A program made the translations under genes and the position numbers. The notes beneath the pieces were generated by a model. The model was not told the DNA's origin. It made no database searches and worked only from the letters and a program-made list of their open reading frames with translations. From Limnohabitans sp. Bal53 (GTDB lineage Bacteria > Pseudomonadota > Gammaproteobacteria > Burkholderiales > Burkholderiaceae_C): a DNA stretch of 64,000 bases. How positions within the stretch are numbered: position 1 is the first letter of the stretch; each line of letters begins with the position of its first letter. The stretch covers positions 287,256-351,255 of the forward strand of contig NZ_NESH01000004.1 in NCBI RefSeq assembly GCF_003063355.1, given 5' to 3'. Shown piece after piece: positions 45,188 to 55,177 of this stretch.

Positions 45188-45826
45188 ATGTACGCACTTC
45201 AATCATGGGGAGACACCCTTCGCCTGCTGGTCGAGCTGTCAGCCACCGCTGCTTTTGCTTTATCAGGGCTTATGGAGGCAGCGCGCAAAAGGCTTGATGC
45301 GGTAGGCGTGTGTGTGGTTGCCTTCTTGGCAGCGTTTGGTGGCGGTACTTTGCGCGACTTGTTACTTGATCAGCGGCCGTTTTTTTGGGTGCGTCACACC
45401 GAAATTCTTTGGGGTGTTCTGGCTCTATGTGTTTTGGCAATGTTATTCATGCGTCAGAAGCATTTTGAGGTCACTGAAAAAACAATACTCTGGCACGACG
45501 CACTAGGCCTAGGACTGTTTACTGCCACCGGCGTACATCAGGCTTTGCAGTCAAACATGCCACCAGTGGTCGCAGTGCTAATGGGTCTGATCACGGGCGT
45601 GTTTGGCGGTGTACTGCGGGACATGGTGTGCAACGAGATTCCCAAAGCCTTCAAAGACCACCGTCCTTATGCGGTGTGTTCTTTTGCGGGTGGTTGGACT
45701 TATGTGGCTCTTTGGTCCGCAGACTCCCCAGGCTGGATAGCCTTGCTGGGATGTCTTGTTGTCACCGTCGGCCTTCGCGCACTGGCTCTTTGGCGCAACT
45801 GGCAATTACCAGCGTGGCGTGCCTGA
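45188..45826 (+). CDS. TRIC-type (UPF0126/YadS) membrane protein
   Basis: A 212-residue inner-membrane protein with seven predicted helices and two-fold symmetry. The repeats are AFALSGLMEAARKRLDAVGV...AFGGGTLRDLLL and ATGVHQAL...GVFGGVLRDM, the standard UPF0126 pattern. Prokaryotic TRIC homologues conduct cations, and E. coli YadS/YicG are related to glycine import. ATG at 45188. Single gene, no obvious operon. Confidence 0.87.
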   Translation: MYALQSWGDTLRLLVELSATAAFALSGLMEAARKRLDAVGVCVVAFLAAFGGGTLRDLLLDQRPFFWVRHTEILWGVLALCVLAMLFMRQKHFEVTEKTILWHDALGLGLFTATGVHQALQSNMPPVVAVLMGLITGVFGGVLRDMVCNEIPKAFKDHRPYAVCSFAGGWTYVALWSADSPGWIALLGCLVVTVGLRALALWRNWQLPAWRA

Positions 45827-45858
45827 ATGGTGCTGTAAAAATTCAGGTTTGGCGGAGA

Positions 45859-46671
45859 CTAGGGTTTCCCGAATTCAAGGTCTAAAGCCTGCCCAAATAC
45901 ATACGACTCCATCGCCAAAACACCGTGGCGAATGCCACCGTTGAGTACCGTCACGGGCGTGTGCGCCAGCGCAGCCCCAGCTGCCACAAGCAAAGGCAGG
46001 AAATGCTCCGTGGTCGGGTGGGCGCGGGCAGCATGTGGTGCCAAATCCAACGCTTGGCGCAAACGGGCTAAGTCACCGGCCGCCACCGCCTGACGAATCC
46101 AGGCCGAGAACTCCTGTGCATAGGCGGCAGCATCCCCCTCCGACGCGCTCATGCGGACCTCGTCAAGATTGTGGGTGAGGCTGCCCGATCCGATGATCAG
46201 GACCCCATCATCTGCCAAAGGTGCCAAAGCCTGACCCAGCGCAAAAGCACTGTTCGGATTGGCATCGTAGGGCAAGGACACCTGCAAGGTTGGCACGTCC
46301 GCATCGGGGTACAGATGCAGCAGAGGCACCCACGCGCCATGGTCCAGACCGCGAAGAACATCTAGATGAGCTGGCATGCCACTGTTGGCCAGTTGCTGCT
46401 GGATCTGCAGGGCCAGCGCGCGTGAACCTGGTGCCGGATACTGCAGGTCATACAGTGCACGGGGGAAACCACCAAAGTCGTGCACCGTCTGGGGACGTTC
46501 GGTGGCGGAGATCTCGAGTCCCGAGGTCATCCAGTGCGGCGAGACCACCACAATCGCGCGGGGTTTGCCGAGCAAGCGTCCCAGCGCTCCTAGCTGCGCA
46601 CCGGCCAGACCGGGCTCAATGGCGTAGGTCGGTGCGCCGTGTGAGACGAACAGAGATGGCCAGCGGTTCAT
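45859..46671 (-). CDS. LigB/DODA-type extradiol dioxygenase
   Basis: A 270-residue class III ring-cleaving dioxygenase family protein (4,5-DOPA-dioxygenase type, like YgiD). Metal ligands are in VSHGAPTYA and SPHWM near the N-terminus, LDHGAWVPL in the middle, and SGSLTHNL. The start at 46671 (MNRWPSLFVSHG) is the conserved one; ATG at 46683 adds four residues. The DoxX-like gene follows it upstream on the same strand. Substrate unknown. Confidence 0.85.
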   Translation of the reverse strand: MNRWPSLFVSHGAPTYAIEPGLAGAQLGALGRLLGKPRAIVVVSPHWMTSGLEISATERPQTVHDFGGFPRALYDLQYPAPGSRALALQIQQQLANSGMPAHLDVLRGLDHGAWVPLLHLYPDADVPTLQVSLPYDANPNSAFALGQALAPLADDGVLIIGSGSLTHNLDEVRMSASEGDAAAYAQEFSAWIRQAVAAGDLARLRQALDLAPHAARAHPTTEHFLPLLVAAGAALAHTPVTVLNGGIRHGVLAMESYVFGQALDLEFGKP

Positions 46672-46721
46672 GTGGTTCTCCAAAAGATACAGGGCAAGAG
46701 GCGCTTGAGCAACGTGCGCAA

Positions 46722-47207
46722 TTATTTGGACGAACGGCTAAGGGTCCGATCAACTGAGAAACTGCCCGCACCCGAGAAGACCAGTGCAACGCTGATGGCC
46801 AACAGAGCCAGACCAAATTCATAGCCGTTGTTGGCCATGAACAAGCCCTTGTCCAAGTGAACTGTGACGATGGCGATCAGCATGGTGAAGGCCAGCACCA
46901 ATGCCGACGGACGCACCAGCAAGCCCAGGATCAAAGCCAAGCCACCCAAAAACTCGGCGCCGCCAGCCAGCAAAGCCATCAGATAACCGGGGGTCAAGCC
47001 AATTGATTCGAAGAACTGGCCGGTGCCTTCCAGGCCATAGCCGCCAAACGCACCAAAGAGTTTTTGTGCACCGTGCGCGGCAAAGATGATGCCGACAGGG
47101 ATACGCAGTGCCAGTGGTGCCAAGCTGGCTTCGGTGGTCAGCACGCGCTGGATGACGGATGTGCCGGAAGCATCCTCGAGTTTGAGAGCGTTGATTGAAG
47201 TTGACAT
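46722..47207 (-). CDS. DoxX-family membrane protein
   Basis: A 161-residue membrane protein with four predicted helices (about residues 28-150). ALRIPVGIIFAAHGAQKLFG, FFESIGLTPGYLMALLAGG and AEFLGGLALILGLLVRP are the DoxX signature. Function in bacteria unclear; often next to oxidoreductases and LysR genes. It lies 50 bp upstream of the dioxygenase gene, probably one operon, diverging from the LysR gene at 47322. Confidence 0.87.
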   Translation of the reverse strand: MSTSINALKLEDASGTSVIQRVLTTEASLAPLALRIPVGIIFAAHGAQKLFGAFGGYGLEGTGQFFESIGLTPGYLMALLAGGAEFLGGLALILGLLVRPSALVLAFTMLIAIVTVHLDKGLFMANNGYEFGLALLAISVALVFSGAGSFSVDRTLSRSSK

Positions 47208-47321
47208 CGCGAATCCTTTCAGGGGTTAGACCCGCACTGCGGGCATGGACCCCACTTTATTGGCTCATCAAACAAAGATAAACAATCCATAGAGGAACCG
47301 ACTGTTTAGAATATCGGAACA

Positions 47322-48224
47322 ATGGACAAGTATCAGGAAATGCGTGTCTTCACCTCCGTGGTGGAGGCCTCCAGTTTTGTGGCAGCGGCGGACAGTCTGG
47401 GCATGTCTAAAGCAGCTGTCTCGCGCTACGTGTCGGAGCTGGAGCAGCGCTTGGGCGTGCGGCTCTTGCACCGCACTACGCGCAGGCTCTCCTTGACCCC
47501 CGAGGGAGAGGTGTTCCTCAGCCGCTGCCGGGACATCCTGTCGAGCATCGAGGCGTCCGAGGCTGAGATTTCCACACGCAGCCTCAGCGTCAGCGGCCTG
47601 CTCAAGGTGAGCGTGCCTGTCAGCTTCGGCATTCGCCACTTGGCGCCACTCTGGCCGGAGTTTCTGGCTTTGCACCCGCAATTGAAGCTGGATGTGCAGC
47701 TGGCCGACCGTGTCATCGATCTGGTGGACGAGGGCTTTGACATGGCCATCCGCATCGCCCGCCTCGCAGATTCGAGTCTGATCTCGCGGCAAATCGCGGG
47801 CACGCGGTTGGTGCTGTGCGCTGCGCCAGATTACTTGCAGCGCAAAGGCACTCCACTGCACCCAAGGGATTTGGCTGCGCACGATGTGGTGGGCTACAGC
47901 CTGTTGGCCACTGGTGATCAATGGCAGTTTGTTGGGCCTGATGGCCCTGTGAGCGTGAAGGTGCGACCTCGCCTGTGGTCCAACAACGGCGACAGTTGCA
48001 TCGCCGCCAGCGTGCAGGGTGCGGGCATCCAGCTGCAGCCCACATTTTTGATTGCCGAGGAACTGCGCCGGGGTGAACTGGTGGAGATCCTGCCGCAGTT
48101 TCAGGCGGTGACTCTGGGTATTTACGCGGTTTATCCCACGCGCAAATTCGTGTTGCCCAAGGTGCGCGCCTTGGTCGAGTTTCTTGATGCCCGGTTGAGA
48201 GAGGCGCCGTGGGGTTATCTGTAG
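47322..48224 (+). CDS. LysR-family transcriptional regulator
   Basis: A 300-residue LysR regulator. The helix-turn-helix region has SSFVAAADSLGMSKAAVSRY then TTRRLSLTPEGEVF. The effector domain follows from about residue 90. It diverges from the DoxX/dioxygenase genes across a 114-bp region and probably regulates them, as LysR genes next to DoxX and LigB-like genes commonly do. Confidence 0.85.
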   Translation: MDKYQEMRVFTSVVEASSFVAAADSLGMSKAAVSRYVSELEQRLGVRLLHRTTRRLSLTPEGEVFLSRCRDILSSIEASEAEISTRSLSVSGLLKVSVPVSFGIRHLAPLWPEFLALHPQLKLDVQLADRVIDLVDEGFDMAIRIARLADSSLISRQIAGTRLVLCAAPDYLQRKGTPLHPRDLAAHDVVGYSLLATGDQWQFVGPDGPVSVKVRPRLWSNNGDSCIAASVQGAGIQLQPTFLIAEELRRGELVEILPQFQAVTLGIYAVYPTRKFVLPKVRALVEFLDARLREAPWGYL

Positions 48225-48780
48225 ATTGCTTACCATTCAAAACTGAGAACAAGTCGGACAGTCTTCAACGCATGCCTGCTAGATCAATGAGGTGGTTAAG
48301 GTGGTTATTTTTCGACCCACAGAAAACGTTGCAGAGGCTTAATCGTTTTTGACGCAAGCACGGATACGCCGTCGGAGCTCTTCTCAGCTCTCTCAGTCTG
48401 AGAATCCTGTTGAGGCGACAGGTTGCACTTTCTTGGTTTCGTGTGCGATGGTCTGAGACAAAAACGAGTCATGTGTACCCAAACTACCTGCAAGAAAATA
48501 ACCACCAGCGAGAGTCAGTTGTGATGGATAGACCGGTGACTGTGACTTATGCCGAAATTTTCCCCGGATACTTTGAGTGATTGGATCGCTAGGTGAGCCT
48601 TGCATCACAGGCGTGCTTCTTTTTTTTGACCGTTTGATGCCTCAGGTATGCGGCTAGATCTCATTGAAATTCAAGCCGATAACCCTTGGTAATCGGCTTT
48701 AAAAAATACGATTGGATTACTGGCTACGCTATGTCTAGCATGAGTCATCGTAAATTTGTGCCTGCTCAAGGCCCGCAGTC
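48225..48780. other. Gene-free region ahead of the sulfatase-like gene
   Basis: No gene is supported. One inverted repeat, AAGCCGAT (48673-48680) with ATCGGCTT (48692-48699), is followed by TTTAAAAAA and may be a weak terminator. The promoter of the downstream hydrolase must lie in the last 80 bp, but no clear -35/-10 pair is visible. Confidence 0.45.
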
Positions 48781-50490
48781 ATGACTCAACGCGTCAAGAA
48801 CATACTCTTCATCATGTCTGATCAGCTGCGTGCCGATCACCTGTCTTGCTATGGGCACCCCAAGCTGCAGACACCCCATCTGGATGGGCTAGCCAAGCGG
48901 GGCGTGATTTTTGATAACGCCTATGTGCAGTCTCCCGTATGCGGTCCTTCGCGCATGAGCTATTACACAGGTCGCTACATGCAGTCGCATGGCGTTAGCT
49001 GGAACTTTGTGCCCCTTAAGGCAGGCGAGATGACACTTGGTGATCACCTGCGGCCACTGGGTGTGCGTTCGGTGTTGATTGGCAAGACCCATATGCGCGG
49101 TGATTCGTCCGGCATGTCGCGTCTGGGTATCGATCCCGAATCGCAAATAGGTATCCGCATCGCCGAATGTGGTTTTGACCCTTACGAGCGCGACGATGGC
49201 ATTCATCCGTTTTCTGGCCATGACCCCAACCCCAACTACAACCTTTATCTGCGCAAACAGGGCTTCGGGGGCGACAACCCTTGGGAGGAATGGGCCAACA
49301 CCGTGGTGGACGAGCAAGGCCAGTTCCGCTCGGGTTGGTACCTGAAGTACAGCCATTTGCCTGCCCGTATCCCGAACGAACATTCAGAGACGCCCTACAC
49401 CACGCGCCGGGCCATGGACTTCATGCGCGAGGCGGGCGATCAGCCCTGGGTCGCGCACCTGTCTTTCATCAAGCCTCACTGGCCGTATGTGGTGCCCAAG
49501 CCTTATGCCGGCATGTACAAACCCGAGGATGCATTGCCCGTGGTGCGTTCCGAAGAAGAGCTCAAGGACCCGCATCCGGTCTATGCTGCCATGACCCACC
49601 ACCGGGTCTCGCGTACCTTTGCCAAGCCTGGCGTCCGAGATGCGGTCATGGTGGGTTACATGGGCCTGGTCAAGCAGATTGACGACGAGATGGGCAAGCT
49701 CTTCGCCTTCATGGAGGAGCGCGGCCTGATGGACAACACCATGATCGTGTTCTGCGCGGACCATGGCGATTTTTTGGGTGATCATTGGCTGGGGGACAAG
49801 GAGCTGTTTCACCAGCCGGTGGTCCGCACCCCACTCATCATTTACGACCCAGATACCCGTGCAGATGCCACCCGTGGCACGCGCTGCCAGGCCTTGGTCG
49901 AGGCGGTGGACATCGCGCCCACCTTCCTGGATGTGTATGGCGGCAACCCCGTTCCCCACATCATGGATGGCCGCTCGTTGCGCCCTTTGTTGTTTGGCCA
50001 GACGCCGACCGATTGGCGCAACATTGCTGTCTGCGAATGCGACTACGCCTTCCAGGACGCCCGCATAGAACTGAAGCAACCGCCGATTGACTCTTGGATG
50101 CGCATGGCCTTTGATGGCCGCTGGAAATACGTCCTGTGCGAAGGCCACCGCTCCATGTTGTTCGATCTGCAATCTGATCCCCACGAGCTGACCGATTTGG
50201 GCACCTCGGCTGATCCCGAGCATGTTCGACAACGTGCACGTCTGCACGAAGCCCTGTTCGAGTGGGCCCGACGTCCTCGCCAGCGTGTCACGGTGTCGGA
50301 CGAAATGATCGAAAACACCGAGATTCAGGCGCGCATTGCCGAAAACGGAATTTTGATCGGTTATGCCGATGAGGACGATTTGCGGGCTCAGCGGCAGACC
50401 TTCAAGCCCCGTTATGCAAGCCACAACCCGCTGGTCAAGGAAGCGCTCGATCGCCTGACAGGTCAGCACGTCGCCACCGAAAAAGTCTGA
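48781..50490 (+). CDS. Sulfatase/phosphonate-monoester-hydrolase-like enzyme
   Basis: A 569-residue hydrolase of the alkaline-phosphatase superfamily. The metal site starts FIMSDQLRADH (Asp14, Asp19). The nucleophile motif is SPVCGPSRMSYYTGRY, C-x-P-S-R with Cys54, which is converted to formylglycine by a maturation enzyme. A second metal motif is FCADHGDFLGDHWLGDK. The VQSPVCGPSR-plus-YYTGRY context resembles phosphonate monoester hydrolases and arylsulfatases. No signal peptide is seen, so it is cytoplasmic. A cupin gene follows. Substrate unknown. Confidence 0.83.
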   Translation: MTQRVKNILFIMSDQLRADHLSCYGHPKLQTPHLDGLAKRGVIFDNAYVQSPVCGPSRMSYYTGRYMQSHGVSWNFVPLKAGEMTLGDHLRPLGVRSVLIGKTHMRGDSSGMSRLGIDPESQIGIRIAECGFDPYERDDGIHPFSGHDPNPNYNLYLRKQGFGGDNPWEEWANTVVDEQGQFRSGWYLKYSHLPARIPNEHSETPYTTRRAMDFMREAGDQPWVAHLSFIKPHWPYVVPKPYAGMYKPEDALPVVRSEEELKDPHPVYAAMTHHRVSRTFAKPGVRDAVMVGYMGLVKQIDDEMGKLFAFMEERGLMDNTMIVFCADHGDFLGDHWLGDKELFHQPVVRTPLIIYDPDTRADATRGTRCQALVEAVDIAPTFLDVYGGNPVPHIMDGRSLRPLLFGQTPTDWRNIAVCECDYAFQDARIELKQPPIDSWMRMAFDGRWKYVLCEGHRSMLFDLQSDPHELTDLGTSADPEHVRQRARLHEALFEWARRPRQRVTVSDEMIENTEIQARIAENGILIGYADEDDLRAQRQTFKPRYASHNPLVKEALDRLTGQHVATEKV

Positions 50491-50504
50491 TACCGGAGAA
50501 AGTC

Positions 50505-50963
50505 ATGAGCCACGCTTCCCAACTCCCCGATTGCGACCATTCACCCACTGGCATCGATGGTGTGACTTGGAACATCATGGGCCAGGTTTACACGCCAAAG
50601 CAATACGATGACAAGCAGTTTGTATGGCATGCCACCTTTCCAGAGGAAAGCTTTGTTCCACCGCACACGCACCCTGAGCAAGACGAGTATCTAAGTCCAC
50701 TCAATGGCTCGGTGGAAGTGGTAATTGAGGGTGTACGAACAATTGTTCGTACGGGTGAAATCGGTTACCTGCCCAAGGGAATCCCACATGCTTTCTACAA
50801 CAACAGTGGCAAGGTGGTGCAAGCCATTTTTTGGGCTGAGCCTGCAGGCGAGTTGCCAGCCTTGTACCGGCGCATTCACAACATTGCCAACCCACGCAAG
50901 GTGACGGAAATTTCGCCTGAATTTGGGGTGGTTTTTGAGCAGCCTATTTCATCGGCGCGATAA
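50505..50963 (+). CDS. Cupin-domain protein
   Basis: A 152-residue cupin. Metal ligands are in the first motif, PHTHPEQDEYLSPLNGSVEV (His, His, Glu), and in the second, YLPKGIPHAFYNNSG (His). It starts 14 bp after the hydrolase gene with GGAGAA in front. Enzyme or binding function unknown; it may act on the product or substrate of the hydrolase. Confidence 0.8.
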   Translation: MSHASQLPDCDHSPTGIDGVTWNIMGQVYTPKQYDDKQFVWHATFPEESFVPPHTHPEQDEYLSPLNGSVEVVIEGVRTIVRTGEIGYLPKGIPHAFYNNSGKVVQAIFWAEPAGELPALYRRIHNIANPRKVTEISPEFGVVFEQPISSAR

Positions 50964-50968
50964 AACGG

Positions 50969-50989
50969 TGGCCCGGCTGAGCCGGGCCA
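50969..50989. terminator. Hairpin between convergent genes
   Basis: TGGCCCGGC (50969-50977) pairs exactly with GCCGGGCCA (50981-50989) around a TGA loop. It lies between the cupin stop and the convergent Bug gene. No T tract is present, so it may be a weak bidirectional terminator. Confidence 0.6.
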
Positions 50990-50999
50990 TCGGGTTCGG

Positions 51000-51974
51000 T
51001 CAGCTGGGGCGCATGCCCGTCGTGCGGACGAACTTGCCCCAATGATCGAGTTCCTTGCGGATCAAATCTGCAAAGTCACTGCTGGGGTGTGAGGGCACGA
51101 CCGACATGCCCAGGTCGGCGAGTTTGGCGCGCAAATCGCTAGAGGCCAGCACTTGGAACAACTCTTGGTTCCATTTGTCGGTGATGGCCTTGGGTGTGCC
51201 CGCTGGTGCGACCAGACCTTCCCATTCCTTCACCTCCACGCCGGATACACCGGATTCGGCCAGTGTAGGCACATTGGGTAGGGCACTCAGACGTTGTGGA
51301 CTGGTCACGGCAATCGCACGCAGCTTGCCCGAACGCACCAGTGCAGCAGCGTTGGGTACCGTGGCAAACATGGCGGTGATCTGATTGCCCAATAGTGCGT
51401 TGACTGCTTCGGCTGGACCCTTAAATGGGACATGCGTCATTTTCACATTGCTGGCCTGGCTAAAGGATTCGGCCACCAAGTGAGCGGGGGAGCCGTTACC
51501 TCCTGAGCCGTAATTCAAGGCATTGGGTTCGCTGCGAGCCCGGATGACCAAGTCTTGCAGAGTCTGTATGCTGGACGATGCGGGCACCACCAGCACGTTG
51601 TAAAGCCACACCAGATTGGCCACGGGTGCAAAGTCAGCTGCGGTGTTGTATGGCAGGGGGCCGATGAGTTCGGGCAGCACGGTGTGTGTCAGGAACATAA
51701 CGCCCATGGTGTAACCATCGGGAGCCGATCGTGCCAAAGCTTGCATGCCGATCATGCCCGTTGCACCCGGGCGGTTCTCCACGATCACAGGTTGCTTCCA
51801 GTTGCGGCTCACGGCATCGGCCAGGTGACGTGCAAGCACATCCGGGGGACTTCCCGGCGGCAGGGGCACGATAATCTTAATCGGCTTGTCCGGGTAGCTT
51901 TGTGCCATGGTTGGCAGGCTAGCCAAAAACGGGGCTGCGGCCAAATGGCCAATCAGGTGTCTGCGTTTGATCAT
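51000..51974 (-). CDS. Bug/TctC-family periplasmic solute-binding protein
   Basis: A 324-residue secreted binding protein. The signal peptide ends PTMA-QSYPDKP. The domain motifs YPDKPIKIIVPLPPGSPPDV, ENRPGATGMIG and NYGSGGNGSPAHL are standard for the Bug family. These proteins bind carboxylates or similar metabolites for TctAB-type transport or for sensing. No TctAB genes are nearby. Convergent with the cupin gene, divergent from the LysR gene at 52140. Confidence 0.88.
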   Translation of the reverse strand: MIKRRHLIGHLAAAPFLASLPTMAQSYPDKPIKIIVPLPPGSPPDVLARHLADAVSRNWKQPVIVENRPGATGMIGMQALARSAPDGYTMGVMFLTHTVLPELIGPLPYNTAADFAPVANLVWLYNVLVVPASSSIQTLQDLVIRARSEPNALNYGSGGNGSPAHLVAESFSQASNVKMTHVPFKGPAEAVNALLGNQITAMFATVPNAAALVRSGKLRAIAVTSPQRLSALPNVPTLAESGVSGVEVKEWEGLVAPAGTPKAITDKWNQELFQVLASSDLRAKLADLGMSVVPSHPSSDFADLIRKELDHWGKFVRTTGMRPS

Positions 51975-52139
51975 GTCTCCATCCTTGTGTTTATGTGGTT
52001 CTGCGCCAAATGGGTCTGTCTTTTGTTATGCATCAACATAACTTCGAGAAAGCCAAAACCATGCTATCGGCACAACGTGTGATCGGCCAATCGCATTTGG
52101 TAAAGACGATTACCATGGGTTATCAGAAGAGGTTTATCT

Positions 52140-53048
52140 ATGAGATTGCAACAACTTCAGCTGCTGCTGACACTCGCGCAGACTGGCAGCATGCGGGCAT
52201 CGGCAGCCACCATGAACGTCACCCAGCCCGCCTTGACCAAGGCCTTGAAGCAACTAGAGGACGAGTTCGGGGCAACACTGGTAGTGCGCTCGCCAAAAGG
52301 TGTTCGGTTGGCTCCAGCAGGTGAAATTCTGGCCGCACGAGCGTCTACCGTGGTGCGAGAGATTGAGCGTGCTCGCGAAGATGTAGCTGCTTTGACAAAT
52401 GACACACAAACCACCCTAAGCGTTGGTATCTCTCCTGCTGCTGCACTGATGTTGGCAGCAAATGCCGTTTCGACTTATCAATCGCGTTGGCCGCATGTGC
52501 GTGTACAGCTTGTCGATGCTTTGTATCCAAAAGCCTTGCAGCAATTGCGTTCTGGCGAACTCGATTTGGCACTGGGTCCGCTGCCACCAGCCGGCGTAGG
52601 CAGAGATTTGCAGGCGCGTGCGCTGGTCGCCAGTCCATCCGTTATTGTTGCCAAAAAGGGGCATGGCTTGGCCAAGGCACGAAGATTAGAGGATTTGATA
52701 GAGGCTTCTTGGCTTCTTTCAGGCCCCAGGCTCGGGCCGGGGGATCCCATTTACCTTGGGTTTGAGCAGCGTGGTCTGCCGCCTGCAAGGGTGACGGTAG
52801 ATTGCGAGTCATTTTCAACGTTGTTGGCGGTATTGCCGAGCATGAACACGCTGGCAATCGTTCCTGAACTCTTTTACGAAACTCACGGCCCACGCATGGG
52901 CTTGGTAGCGCTCAGTTTGCAAGAGACCTTGCCGGCAACCACTATCCACATTTTTTCTCGCGCCGATACGCCACTGTCCTTACCAGCTCAACGACTGCTG
53001 GATACCTTTTTGCAGGAATCGGTGTCGGTGCGTCAATCAGGTTTGTAA
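52140..53048 (+). CDS. LysR-family transcriptional regulator
   Basis: A 302-residue LysR regulator. The N-terminal helix-turn-helix contains GSMRASAATMNVTQPALTKA. The C-terminal effector domain spans residues 90-300. AGAGG is 8 bp before ATG at 52140. It diverges from the Bug gene with 165 bp between, so the Bug gene and the hydrolase/cupin set are candidate targets. Confidence 0.85.
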   Translation: MRLQQLQLLLTLAQTGSMRASAATMNVTQPALTKALKQLEDEFGATLVVRSPKGVRLAPAGEILAARASTVVREIERAREDVAALTNDTQTTLSVGISPAAALMLAANAVSTYQSRWPHVRVQLVDALYPKALQQLRSGELDLALGPLPPAGVGRDLQARALVASPSVIVAKKGHGLAKARRLEDLIEASWLLSGPRLGPGDPIYLGFEQRGLPPARVTVDCESFSTLLAVLPSMNTLAIVPELFYETHGPRMGLVALSLQETLPATTIHIFSRADTPLSLPAQRLLDTFLQESVSVRQSGL

Positions 53049-53132
53049 TACATATCGTGACACTACCTCATGTATTGTTAGGATAGATAAACAGTCGTCA
53101 CGTTGGGAGCAACTGATCGCTTTCGTAGTGGT

Positions 53133-54065
53133 TTAGATTTGCTGTACGAGTTCAGGCACAGCCGCAAACAAATCGGCTTCAAGGCCAAAGTCGGCCACGC
53201 TGAAGATCGGTGCTTCGGGGTCCTTATTGATCGCCACGATCACCTTGGAATCCTTCATGCCCGCCAAGTGCTGGATCGCACCCGAAATGCCGCACGCGAC
53301 ATACAACTGAGGCGCCACAATCTTACCGGTCTGGCCCACTTGCAGGTCGTTAGCCGCGTATCCGGCATCGACCGCGGCGCGACTGGCGCCGATGGCAGCA
53401 CCCAGCTTGTCGGCCAAGGGCGTCATCACTTCGTTGAACTTCTCAGAACTGGCCAAAGCGCGGCCACCGGAGACGATGATCTTGGCAGCGGTCAGCTCGG
53501 GGCGATCGTTCTTGGCGATCTCGCTGCGCGTAAAGCTGCTCTTGCCACTGTCAGCTTGTGCGGCTGCGCTTTCCACTGCTGCGCTGCCACCGGTTGCGGC
53601 AGCAGCGTCAAAGCCCGTGGTGCGCACGGTGATGACTTTGGTGCCGTCAGTGCTTTGCGCGGTGGCCATGGCGTTGCCTGCGTAGATGGGTCGCTCGAAG
53701 GTGTCGGCGGAGATGACTTGTGTCACATCGCTGATTTGGCCCACGTCAAGCTTGGCAGCCACACGAGGGGCCACGTTCTTGCCTGCAGCGGTTGCGGGAA
53801 ACAGGATGTGGCTGTAGTTGGCGGCAATCGCCAACACTTGCGCAGCGACATTTTCGGCCAAACCATGCGCCAAGGCTTCGCTGTCGGCGTGGATCACTTT
53901 GGACACGCCTGCGATTTGGGCGGCGGCTTTCGCAGCGGTAGCAGCGTTGTGACCCGCCACCAGCACATGCACATCACCACCACACGCTGCAGCGGCCGTG
54001 ACGGTGTTCAGGGTTGCGCCTTTGATGGAGGCGTTGTCGTGTTCGGCAATAACGAGAGAAGTCAT
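53133..54065 (-). CDS. etfA: Electron transfer flavoprotein alpha subunit
   Basis: A 310-residue ETF alpha subunit. FAD-binding motifs are [33 protein letters not shown], and [14 protein letters not shown] at the C-terminus. ETF accepts electrons from acyl-CoA dehydrogenases, such as the one at 29915, and passes them to the quinone pool. The start is at 54065. The etfB gene upstream is truncated, so this operon no longer makes a complete heterodimer. Confidence 0.92.
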   Translation of the reverse strand: MTSLVIAEHDNASIKGATLNTVTAAAACGGDVHVLVAGHNAATAAKAAAQIAGVSKVIHADSEALAHGLAENVAAQVLAIAANYSHILFPATAAGKNVAPRVAAKLDVGQISDVTQVISADTFERPIYAGNAMATAQSTDGTKVITVRTTGFDAAAATGGSAAVESAAAQADSGKSSFTRSEIAKNDRPELTAAKIIVSGGRALASSEKFNEVMTPLADKLGAAIGASRAAVDAGYAANDLQVGQTGKIVAPQLYVACGISGAIQHLAGMKDSKVIVAINKDPEAPIFSVADFGLEADLFAAVPELVQQI

Positions 54066-54082
54066 GAGATTTCCTTGGATGG

Positions 54083-54406
54083 TCAGATGACCTTGGCCAC
54101 GTTTTTGAGCTTGTCCACCAGCGTGGCCACATCGGGCACCTTAATGCCGGCGCTGCGCTTGGCAGGCTCGGCCACTTTGAGGGTCTTGATGCGGGGGGCC
54201 ACATCGACACCCAAGTCTTCGGGCTTGAAGGTGTCGAGCTGTTTTTTCTTGGCCTTCATGATGTTGGGCAGCGTCACGTAGCGCGGCTCGTTCAGGCGCA
54301 GGTCGGTGGTCACCACCGCAGGCAGGCTGATGCTCAACACTTCCAAGCCGCCATCGATCTCGCGGGTGACATGGGCTTTGCCGTCCACGATCTCGACCTT
54401 GGCATC
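54083..54406 (-). pseudogene. etfB: etfB, 5'-truncated fragment
   Basis: Only the C-terminal 105 or so residues of ETF beta remain, from about [19 protein letters not shown] through [20 protein letters not shown] to the C-terminus AKVI. Full ETF beta is about 250 residues. At about 54400-54410 the frame runs into sequence that belongs to an integrase on the opposite strand. The nucleotide-binding N-terminal part is gone. Another etfB copy must exist if ETF is needed. Confidence 0.85.
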
Positions 54407-54871
54407 GACAGCAAGCTTCGCGGATGTGACCTCGTTTCACTAAAGGTCCGTGACGTGTCCCATGGTGAGCAAGTAGCCACCCGAGCCATCGTCATGCAGC
54501 ACAAGACCAAGCGTCCGGTGCAATTCGAAATCACAGCAGTGACAAGGGAAGCCTTGCAGGCGTGGATCAAGCTGGCGGCATTGAAATCCGAGGACTTCCT
54601 TTTCCCGAGCAGGCTCCACGATTCACCCCATCTGGGTACTCGGCAGTACGCCCGGATTCTTGGGCACTGGGTGGACGAGCTTGGTCTGGATCGTTCCGAG
54701 TATGGAACCCATTCGATTCGCAGGACCAAGGCGACGTTGATTTACCGACGCACCAAGAACCTTAGAGCAGTGCAACTTTTGCTTGGTCACGCCAAGCTGG
54801 AGTCGACCGTTAGGTACTTGGGCATCGAGGTTGATGACGCTCTCGAAATCTCCGAGCAAACTGAAATCTGA
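54404..54871 (+). pseudogene. Tyrosine integrase, C-terminal fragment
   Basis: About 155 residues of a common short phage-type integrase, starting [20 protein letters not shown]. The catalytic parts are the basic MQHKTKRPVQFE, HSIRRTKATLIYRRT with Arg, LLLGHAKLESTVRY with His and Tyr. The first about 40 residues, including the start and the early helices, are missing. The break falls in the etfB fragment at 54404-54420, so the two are joined by recombination. The catalytic domain itself looks intact. Confidence 0.75.
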
Positions 54872-55177
54872 GGGTCACCGGTGGCGGCCTTGATTCCGGC
54901 ACCGGGGTTGTAGCCTTGAATGGCAGCTATGTGGAGACAGCAAGGAACGGTGCTTGCGGCCAATAGCAGTCAGCAGCATGGGCGCCTTGAAAATACGAAA
55001 ATAATTGATTGATAAGTGAGTCAACACGTGTTCGTGTCTCTGCATTGCCATCTGCATGCCAAATAATTTGATCTAATGACCGAGACCCTGATATCTCTTG
55101 CTTGTGCATGTTGATGCGCCTTCAATCATTCACAAAAATCATCTTGATGCAGAGATGGATTTCAAGGACATACAGAG
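54872..55177. other. Gene-free region upstream of the Crp-like gene
   Basis: No gene is supported in 306 bp. It has dispersed-repeat-like words (TGCTTGCGGCCAATAGCAGTC near 54951). The Crp/Fnr gene promoter must be near its end. Confidence 0.4.
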
